Assembly (NCBI RefSeq): GCF_014647975.1
Contig: NZ_BMQF01000009.1
Coordinates: 124,001-188,000 of the forward strand
DNA: 64,000 nucleotides
Direction: 5' to 3'
Source: Streptomyces fumigatiscleroticus
Lineage (GTDB): Bacteria; Actinomycetota; Actinomycetes; Streptomycetales; Streptomycetaceae
Shown here: one piece after another, positions 58,414 to 64,000 of the stretch
Layout of the letters: every line of letters starts with the position of its first letter
Numbering within the stretch: the first letter of the stretch is position 1
Translations under genes and position numbers: made by a program
Notes under the pieces: model-generated
The model's input: the letters and a program-made list of their open reading frames with translations, nothing else
Databases searched by the model: none
What the model was told of the DNA's origin: nothing

Positions 58414-59454
58414 TCAGAGCATCAGCAGGATCCGGGTGTTCGGTACGAGCTTCCGGTTCACGCTGGTGCTCTGCACGAAGATGGTGAAGTCGTCGTTGTG
58501 GTCCGGCTTGATGCGGAGCTCCACGTCCGGCAGGCCGAGCAGGGCCCGGGCCTCGGGCCCCGTGTACACCCGGTCGGTCTTCTTCTCCAGCACCGCTATC
58601 TGCTTCCGAGCCTGGATCTTCTCCGACTTGCTCAGCTGGTAGAACGCAGCACCGGTACGGTAGGTGTGCCCGCTTTCGACGACCCAGTCCCGGATCGCCG
58701 CGTCACGGGTCACCGATATCAGCTGGTACGCCGACGGATCCGCCGGGGTGAGGCCGGCCGCCTTGATGGTGTCCTTGTTGACGGCCTCCGCACCCGTGGA
58801 GAACACCGCCCGCGATCCCCGGATGCCCTGGGTGCGGCCCACCATGAACTTCTCGGTGGCCTGCTGGATGACCTGCCCGGCCTCCTCCAGGCCCTGTGTG
58901 CTCGTGGCGTCCCAGATGGCGATGTTGTCCTTCGGGAAGCCGCACTGCATGGCCTCGCGCTTGCCCATCTGGTCGGGCACGAGGACGGCCAGCGTCCAGT
59001 TGTCCTGCTGCGTCTCGATCATCTGGGCCACGGCCTTGACCAGTTCGCGAGGATCCCTGGCAGGGGCATCGGGGCAGCGGTGGCTCGCGTTCTCCTGCCC
59101 GTCGGTGAGGACGAACGTCAGGAAGCTGTGGTCGCCGTACAGTTGAGCCGTCTGCGCCAGCTCGTGCTGCGATTTCAGTGTGGCCGCCAGCAGAGCCGTC
59201 ATGCCACCGACCCGGTACAGCTGCTTCAGCGACGGCATCCGCAGCACGTCCTTGTCGTAGATGACGCACTCCGCCTTGTCCGCGAAGACATACACCGTGA
59301 CGCGCGTTTCCTGGTCCAGTTCCCTGGACCGGCGGGCGAGATAGGCGATCTGCTGGTCGGCGACTTCGACGACCTTGTGGCTCAGGTGCCGCATGGACGA
59401 ACTGGCATCCAGTACGAGAGCAACGTGGTTGATGTAGTTCTGGTTACCGGACAT
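58414..59454 (-). CDS. von Willebrand factor A domain protein
   Basis: A 346-residue cytoplasmic vWA protein. The metal-ion-dependent adhesion site is complete: DASSSM near residues 16-21, Thr in GGMTALL near residues 84-90, and Asp in TDGQENAS near residues 116-123. It is followed by a conserved second half (VRNPDQMGKREA-like region, FPKDNIAIWDATS near residues 172-184, and FVQSTSVNRKLVPN near the end). No signal peptide. Such proteins bind partners through Mg2+, often with AAA+ ATPases, but none is next to it. Specific role unknown. Confidence 0.82.
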   Translation of the reverse strand: MSGNQNYINHVALVLDASSSMRHLSHKVVEVADQQIAYLARRSRELDQETRVTVYVFADKAECVIYDKDVLRMPSLKQLYRVGGMTALLAATLKSQHELAQTAQLYGDHSFLTFVLTDGQENASHRCPDAPARDPRELVKAVAQMIETQQDNWTLAVLVPDQMGKREAMQCGFPKDNIAIWDATSTQGLEEAGQVIQQATEKFMVGRTQGIRGSRAVFSTGAEAVNKDTIKAAGLTPADPSAYQLISVTRDAAIRDWVVESGHTYRTGAAFYQLSKSEKIQARKQIAVLEKKTDRVYTGPEARALLGLPDVELRIKPDHNDDFTIFVQSTSVNRKLVPNTRILLML

Positions 59455-59840
59455 GACGGCTCCCCCTCTTCCCGACTCGATGCTCCTATCGTCCCACCCG
59501 CCACTGACAATTGATCTTGGTTCCCGGACCGGGAGAGCCCGTCCGCCGCCGGCCGGGTGGCAGGGACGCCGTGTCGGGCAGGGCGGAGGCGCACCGTCGA
59601 CGGAGAAGCCCAGGCTGCCGGCGATCGCCCCTGCCGCTCAATCGCCCCTGCCGCTCAGCGGAGTCGGGCCGCTGCGCGCCGCGGCAGTCGTCGCCGAAGC
59701 GGGCAGCTCGCCCACGTCCTCGGCGATGCCGTGCTCTCGCAGGACGGTGCGCACTCGTCGTGCTCTCTCGTGCGAGACGATCGCCGATCAGTGAGACGTG
59801 TGGACGTGAGGGTGTGCGTGTCCGGCCGGCCCGACGCCGG
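59455..59840. other. 386-base region with a tandem repeat and a possible gene remnant
   Basis: A 17-base unit, ATCGCCCCTGCCGCTCA, is duplicated in tandem at 59624-59657. On the minus strand about 45 codons ending at 59638 (VRTVLREHGIAEDVGELPAS in part) have coding character but no convincing start or known family; this may be the tail of a lost gene. Confidence 0.4.
59624..59657. repeat. 17-bp tandem duplication
   Basis: ATCGCCCCTGCCGCTCA at 59624-59640 and 59641-59657, identical copies. Confidence 0.7.
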
Positions 59841-60392
59841 TCACCGGTCCAAAGCCCGCCACTCGGGGGCGAGGATCGCCCAGAGCTGCTCGTCGTGGCG
59901 CACACCTTCGTACGGCCATGCCTCGCGGCGCACACCCTCCAGCGTCATGCCGAGCCGCTTGGCCACCGCTGCGCTGCGGTCGTTGTCGGCCCGGCAGAGC
60001 CACTCGGCCCGGTGCAGTCCCCGGGAGGTGAACGCCCAGTCCAGCAATGCGCCACAGGCCTGGGTGATCAGACCGTGGCCCTCGGCGGACGGCTCGAGCC
60101 AGCAACCGATCTCACATGAACCGGCAGCGGCTTCGAAACGGGTGAACATCACCCCTCCGACCAGCGATCCGTCCCGCCAGATGCCGTACAGGCGGGCGCC
60201 GTCGCCGGCCTGGCGTTCGGCGTATCGCCTGAGCGTGGCGCGCGCCCCGTCCACATCGTCGGTGACGAACGTCGACCCCACCCACGGACGGATGTGCTCG
60301 CGAGCCCGGTCCATGTGGTCGGCGAACTCCTCGGCGTGCCAGACCTCCAGTGGTCCGAGGCGGGCACCGTCGCGCAGTGACAGTGAGAACAC
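59841..60392 (-). CDS. GNAT family N-acetyltransferase (RimL-like)
   Basis: A 183-residue acetyltransferase of the RimJ/RimL type, which acetylates protein N-termini or small amines. EIGCWLEPSAEGHGLITQAC near residues 103-122 contains the acetyl-CoA loop, and NDRSAAVAKRLGMTLEGVRRE near residues 145-165 is the usual last helix and strand. The GTG at 60392 has a perfect GAGGAGG site. The frame is open further upstream but the family pattern fits this start. Confidence 0.85.
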   Translation of the reverse strand: MFSLSLRDGARLGPLEVWHAEEFADHMDRAREHIRPWVGSTFVTDDVDGARATLRRYAERQAGDGARLYGIWRDGSLVGGVMFTRFEAAAGSCEIGCWLEPSAEGHGLITQACGALLDWAFTSRGLHRAEWLCRADNDRSAAVAKRLGMTLEGVRREAWPYEGVRHDEQLWAILAPEWRALDR

Positions 60393-60435
60393 GTAGGCCT
60401 CCTCATTCGCATGACAAGCGTCACGGCAAAGTACC

Positions 60436-60648
60436 GTGGCGGCGTGCCGCGCCCCCGCGCACATCGCGGCCGGCGCTCAGGCCTTCGTCCTCGGCCTCGT
60501 GGTCCAGGCCCTGTTCGTCCCGGCGACGTTTCCGCCGCAGCGGCAGGTCGAGCTTCTGGACGACTGCCTGGCCGCCCTCGTTCGCACCAACGTCAGCGGC
60601 GGCGGAGGGAGCCGAACACCGATCGATCGCCGGCCGCTGTGGCCCTGA
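60436..60648 (+). pseudogene. C-terminal remnant of a TetR regulator
   Basis: The frame encodes AHIAAGAQAFVLGLVVQALF, then PPQRQVELLDDCLAALV. This is the last two helices of a TetR ligand-binding domain. No HTH is found upstream in any frame. It sits in the 352-base gap between the acetyltransferase and the next TetR gene; the rest of that gap (60650-60744) is a G-rich purine run with no other signal. Confidence 0.5.
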
Positions 60649-60744
60649 CACCGGCCGACACATGGGAGCCGGTGGGGGCCGGTGGGGAAGGGTGGTGGGA
60701 GGTGAGGAAGGGTGGGGAAGGGCGGGGGTCCGCGGCCTCTGGAA

Positions 60745-61377
60745 CTACTCGTCCCCGCGAGCGTGACTCGGTTGCGGCATGTCCGCGTGCCGTCGGTCGC
60801 CGAGCACCGAGTCGGTGAGGCGGTCGGCGGCAGCATGGTCGAGGGGGGCGTGGCCGAGGAGGAAGCGGTACCAGAAGACGCCGTAGATCTGGTCGACCAT
60901 CAGGTCGAGGTCGGCGTCGTCGGGGAGTTCGCCGCCGTCGCGGCCGCGGGCCAGCAGGTCCCGGAGGGTGGCGCGGCGCGTGGCGGTGAAGGTGCGCATC
61001 AGCTCGGCGAGATGAACGTCCCGGGCGGCTTCGCGTACCAGGGTGCGCAGGGCGGGAGCGCTGGGAGTGCGCTGGGCGCTGTCGAAAGTGGCGGTGATGA
61101 AGGCGTGCAGATCGTCGCGGAGTGAGCCGGTGTCCGGGGCGGGCACGTCCTGTCCGGCCCGGTCGATGAGGGCGTCGAGGAGGACCGCGCCCTTGGAGGG
61201 CCACCACCGGTAGACGGTCTGTTTTCCGACGCCCGCGGCGCGGGCGATGGCGTCGATGGTGACCGGTGTGCCGTCGGACTCGGTCAGCAGCCGCAGGGCG
61301 GCGTCCAGGATGGCCCGGTGCGCGGCCTCGTTGCGGCGTCGTCCGGTGTGCGGCCGTTCCGCGCGCGGTTGTGTCAC
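60745..61377 (-). CDS. TetR family transcriptional regulator
   Basis: A 210-residue TetR repressor with its HTH near residues 40-65 (VTIDAIARAAGVGKQTVYRWWP) and a C-domain that includes LVREAARDVHLAELMRTF near residues 107-124. The GTG at 61377 has a GAGAGG site; the ORF is open 36 codons further but that part is not TetR-like. It is divergent from an SDR gene, with its likely operator in the spacer of the SDR promoter. Confidence 0.85.
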   Translation of the reverse strand: MTQPRAERPHTGRRRNEAAHRAILDAALRLLTESDGTPVTIDAIARAAGVGKQTVYRWWPSKGAVLLDALIDRAGQDVPAPDTGSLRDDLHAFITATFDSAQRTPSAPALRTLVREAARDVHLAELMRTFTATRRATLRDLLARGRDGGELPDDADLDLMVDQIYGVFWYRFLLGHAPLDHAAADRLTDSVLGDRRHADMPQPSHARGDE

Positions 61378-61429
61378 GTCGATGCCTCTCTCTTCCCGCC
61401 TTGTAGGTGCTGCTTCCTGCCCCCCTTCC

Positions 61430-61459
61430 TTGACGAGACTACCAGTCTCGACACATACT
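61430..61459 (+). promoter_or_regulatory. SDR promoter with operator in the spacer
   Basis: TTGACG (61430-61435), 18 bases, CATACT (61454-61459). CGAGAC-N5-GTCTCG (61434-61450), a perfect 6-5-6 inverted repeat, fills the spacer. A weaker copy, CGAAAC-N5-GTCTCG, is at 61465-61481. TetR bound here would block RNA polymerase. Confidence 0.72.
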
Positions 61460-61536
61460 GTTGTCGAAACCAGCGGTCTCGCCAAGGAGACTGCACCTGC
61501 ACCACAGACATACCTATAGGAAGCGGGAACAGCGCC

Positions 61537-62289
61537 ATGAGCGTGTCGAGCAGCTCACCGTCCGCGTTCGCCGAGCAGCGTGTCGTCGTGATGGGCGGCA
61601 GCTCCGGTATCGGCGAGGCCGCGGCCGCGACCTTCGCGGCGGACGGAGCCGAGGTCGTCGTCACCGGCCGCAGCCAGGACAAGCTGGACGCGGCCGTGGC
61701 CCGGATCGGCGGCAAGACCACCGGCCACCGGATGGACGCGACCGACCAGGGCGCCGTCGACGCCTTCTTCGCCCAGTCGGGCACCATCGATCACCTGGTC
61801 GTCGCGGTGAGCGGCGCGGCAGGCGCCGGCCCCTTCGCCCAGCTGGACCTGGACGATCTGGCGGCCGGCTTCGATGCCAAGTTCTGGGCCCAGATCCGCA
61901 TCGTCAAGGCCGCGCTGGGGCACCTGCGCCCGGACGGATCGGTGACGCTGATCACCGCCGCCTCCGCCCGCGCGGCGTTCCCGGGCACCGCGGGACTGGC
62001 TGCGCTCAACGGCGCGCTGGAGGCGATGGTTCCACCGCTGGCGGCCGAACTGGCGCCCCTGCGCATCAACGCCGTCTCGCCCGGCGTCATCGACACCCCG
62101 TGGTGGGACCATGTTCCGGCAGAGCAGCGCCAGGCGATGTTCGACGGGCTCGCCGCCGCCACGCCGGTCGGCCGGGTCGGCCGGCCCGAGGAAGTGGCCC
62201 GCGCCATTCACATGCTGGCCGCCAACGGCTTCATCACCGGGGTGGTGCTCGACTGCACCGGCGGCGCCAACCTGCCCACCGGCCGCTGA
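61537..62289 (+). CDS. SDR family oxidoreductase lacking the usual Tyr-Lys pair
   Basis: A 250-residue short-chain dehydrogenase/reductase with the NADP motif VVVMGGSSGIGEAAAATFA near residues 16-34, GRSQDKLDAAV near residues 45-55, and PEEVARAIHMLAANGFITG near residues 217-235. Where most SDRs have Tyr-x3-Lys the segment reads GTAGLAALNGALEAM near residues 150-164, so the catalytic pair is missing. It may be an atypical reductase or a binding protein. Controlled by the divergent TetR. Confidence 0.83.
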   Translation: MSVSSSSPSAFAEQRVVVMGGSSGIGEAAAATFAADGAEVVVTGRSQDKLDAAVARIGGKTTGHRMDATDQGAVDAFFAQSGTIDHLVVAVSGAAGAGPFAQLDLDDLAAGFDAKFWAQIRIVKAALGHLRPDGSVTLITAASARAAFPGTAGLAALNGALEAMVPPLAAELAPLRINAVSPGVIDTPWWDHVPAEQRQAMFDGLAAATPVGRVGRPEEVARAIHMLAANGFITGVVLDCTGGANLPTGR

Positions 62290-62620
62290 CCACGACGTCC
62301 CTGCCCCGAGGCGCTGGCGCGCCCGGGGCAGGGGCCACCCGCACATAGGGCGGGCGGAGACGTCCGTTCCGCGGCTCCCCAACGCCGCACGGGTTGAGGT
62401 GAAGGTGCCCGGAAGCCCGGAAGCCCGGAAGCCCGGACGCCCAGCAGCTCGGCGAGTGAATAACCGTTTGCCTGTTGGCGATGGCGGTCGATGCAATGTC
62501 CGGCATGATCACCCAGGTGCGCTCGCCACGGCGAGACGAGATGAACGCGTACGGCCGGGCCTTGCCGCTCCGCGACCCGGGCACACCGCGACGGAACCGT
62601 CGCACGGGAGACGCCCCCGC
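62290..62620. other. 331-base intergenic region with an octamer repeat
   Basis: No gene is supported. The octamer GGAAGCCC is repeated three times with a fourth degenerate copy at 62411-62442. It includes the leader of the next gene with its GGGAG site at 62606-62610. Confidence 0.5.
62411..62442 (+). repeat. tandem octamer repeat
   Basis: GGAAGCCC in three perfect copies, then a GGACGCCC variant. Confidence 0.6.
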
Positions 62621-63733
62621 ATGACGACGCCGACATCACCACTCGCACCGGAGCGGACCGACGGACCATCCGTCCGGATCGGCGCTCTCGTTCCGCTGAC
62701 CCCGCCTGGCTGGGTGGAGGCGGGCCGACACCTGCTCGCCGGACTGGAGCTGGCCGTTCGCGACGTCAACGACACCGGCGGGATCGCCGGAAGACCACTG
62801 GAACTGGTGGTCCGGGACACCGCGGCCGATCCGCGAAGGGCCACGGCGGCCGTGGACGAATTGGCCGGCCTGGGCGTGGCCGCCCTGGCGGGGGAGTACC
62901 ACAGCGTCGTCGCTCGCGCCGCTGCCGCCCGGGCCGACGCCCTCGGCCTGCCGTTCCTGTGCTCCTCGGCGGTCCTCGACGCGCTCACCGGACAGCCGAC
63001 GCAATGGGTCGCGCGCCTCGCCCCGGCCCAGTCCCGCGGCTGGCAGATCTACGCGGACTTCCTGCTCGGCGCGGGCCACCGGCGGATCGTCGTAGCGACC
63101 CAGCCGAGTGTCTACTGGGCATCCGGGACCCGCATCCTGCGGGACCGCCTCGCACCGCGCGGCGGCACCGTCATCGAACTCGACATGAACGCACTGGACC
63201 CCACGGCCGTGTGCGACGCACTCGTCGACCATGGCGCGACAGCCCTCCTTCTCCTGGTCGGCCAGCCGGAGCCGGCCGTGTCGATCGTCAAGTCCGTCCG
63301 CCGCGACCAGCGTCTCACCGCGACCCTGATCGGTGCGCCGGCGGGGCAACCGGAGTTCGCCGGATGGGCGACGTGGCTGGGCGACGACGGCACCGCGATC
63401 CCGTTCCTGCGCTACCTGCCCGAGCGCCTCGGTCCACTGGGGGCACGAGTCGGAACGGTCCTGCGCGAGCGGCTGGCCGAAGCGCCCTCCTTCGTCGCCT
63501 TCGAGGGCTACGACACGGTCGTCGTCCTCGCCGAGGTGCTGCGCTCTCACGGCGCGGACCGGGCGCGTATCGCCGAGTCCTGGCCGCGCGTCGCCGTCGA
63601 AGGCACCCGCGGGCAGATCGAGTTCTCCCGCACGCCGGGCATCAGCGTGTGGCAATGGGCTCGGGCGCCCGTCCAAGTCGTCGACCGAGATCCCACAGCG
63701 TCCGATCGCTTCCGGATCCTGCACGCCGGCTGA
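62621..63733 (+). CDS. periplasmic-binding-like (LivK-type) protein without signal peptide
   Basis: A 370-residue protein with the two-lobed type I periplasmic-binding fold of branched-chain amino acid (Leu/Ile/Val) receptors. VRIGALVPLTPPGWVEAGRH near residues 17-36 and GLELAVRDVNDTGGIAGRPL near residues 40-59 are the family start; AGEYHSVVARAAAARADALGLPFL near residues 89-112 follows. No signal peptide or lipobox precedes it, so it would stay in the cytoplasm unless the start is wrong. No permease or ATPase gene is adjacent. It might be an amide-sensing regulator of the AmiC kind. Confidence 0.82.
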   Translation: MTTPTSPLAPERTDGPSVRIGALVPLTPPGWVEAGRHLLAGLELAVRDVNDTGGIAGRPLELVVRDTAADPRRATAAVDELAGLGVAALAGEYHSVVARAAAARADALGLPFLCSSAVLDALTGQPTQWVARLAPAQSRGWQIYADFLLGAGHRRIVVATQPSVYWASGTRILRDRLAPRGGTVIELDMNALDPTAVCDALVDHGATALLLLVGQPEPAVSIVKSVRRDQRLTATLIGAPAGQPEFAGWATWLGDDGTAIPFLRYLPERLGPLGARVGTVLRERLAEAPSFVAFEGYDTVVVLAEVLRSHGADRARIAESWPRVAVEGTRGQIEFSRTPGISVWQWARAPVQVVDRDPTASDRFRILHAG

Positions 63734-63863
63734 AGAGAGCACGGAGGTCCGGCTGCCCGGGTCTGTCCGAACGTGAGGGAGGCTCTCTGCCTGACCACCT
63801 GGCTACCTATCCACCTGTCCACGTGCCCATGTATCCGCGTATCCATGTATCTACGTATCTACG
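63734..63863 (+). repeat. degenerate short tandem repeats
   Basis: Between 63800 and 63863 the pattern tatcyaygtatc is repeated imperfectly with a period of about 10-11 bases and higher A+T than the surroundings. No gene is seen. Confidence 0.5.
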
Positions 63864-64000
63864 TTCTCCAACGCCGGTCACGTCCTGCTCGGCCGGACCG
63901 TCGAGGGGAGCACCGGCCGGCCGTACGGCGAGGAGATCAGGCCCGGATCATCCGGCCGTTGCGGCTGCGGCACACCTCGCTGCACGGCATGCGCCTCGTC
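63864..64000 (+). pseudogene. frameshifted fragment of a beta-lactamase-family serine hydrolase (partial)
   Basis: The frame opens with FSNAGHVLLGRTVEGSTGRP, the Ser/Tyr-x-Asn region of class C beta-lactamase / D-alanyl-D-alanine carboxypeptidase-like proteins. After GEEI it continues in another frame as ARIIRPLRLRHTSLHGMRL. The part that would hold the catalytic Ser-x-x-Lys is replaced by the short repeats, so the gene is truncated at its 5' side as well as frameshifted. The window ends inside it. Confidence 0.5.

Noticed and set aside
58414..59454. Part of a ternary defence or tellurite-resistance system
   Set aside because: No TerD-like, AAA+ or kinase genes nearby in the window.
62411..62442. 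CRISPR-like repeat
   Set aside because: An 8-base tandem unit with no spacers and no cas genes.

Overview
The window comes from a high-GC actinomycete, almost certainly a Streptomyces. Nearly every reading frame has G or C in third codon positions, GTG starts are common, and typical Streptomyces families are present (DUF6153, GAF-ANTAR, ECF41 sigma, several cytochromes P450). The mix of regulators, oxidoreductases and decaying gene fragments suggests an accessory chromosome-arm region. No rRNA, tRNA, CRISPR array or intact insertion sequence was seen.

Layout. 1-4.1 kb: the end of an Mrp cation/proton antiporter operon (mrpA-B fusion, then mrpC), with two overlapping perfect hairpins upstream. 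4.2-13 kb: small regulator/enzyme pairs (quinone oxidoreductase with TetR, SnoaL-like and DUF3237 proteins with TetR and a clear palindromic operator, an LLM oxidoreductase, an NAD-binding protein with a cupin). 13-16 kb: an isolated D-Ala-D-Ala-ligase-like gene, a repeat protein and an acetyltransferase. 16-18.5 kb: a copper-type locus (DUF4396, DUF305, DUF6153) with a CsoR-like box, flanked by remnants of a GH43 glycosidase and an alpha/beta hydrolase. 18.5-23 kb: a LuxR/STAND regulator between two genes that share a duplicated promoter block. 24-30 kb: TetR, P450, a narG remnant, AraC, GAF-ANTAR, then an ECF41 sigma factor divergent from its AhpD-like target.

30.1-43.7 kb is the most interesting part: a compact, apparently undescribed small-molecule locus. 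It has two FOXRED2-like flavoprotein monooxygenases, an acid-activating ANL enzyme, an MIO aromatic amino acid lyase with tyrosine-type selectivity residues, an alpha-hydroxy-acid oxidase, an atypical P450, a cation/proton antiporter, a two-component system and a second methionyl-tRNA synthetase. All three biosynthetic transcripts start from the same promoter layout: TCAGA-N4-TCTGA, 11 bases, a -10 box, 7-8 bases, then the start codon, so they are probably leaderless. The synthetase is preceded by a leader peptide with tandem Met codons and two alternative hairpins, a classic attenuator layout.

43.8-64 kb: an imine reductase with HxlR, two decaying resistance-like genes, a frameshifted MFS gene, a complete class I P450 system (ferredoxin, reductase, P450), an SRPBCC/patatin pair, a DUF4331/TPR pair, an acetyltransferase-aminotransferase fusion, several regulator/enzyme pairs with visible operators, a vWA protein, a solute-binding-like protein without a signal peptide, and at the edge a beta-lactamase-family remnant.

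A recurring theme is a -10-like hexamer placed 6-8 bases before a start codon that lacks a ribosome binding site, seen at nine genes. It implies frequent leaderless transcription, mostly of regulators and regulated pathway genes. Coordinates and translations were read by eye; no database search was possible.
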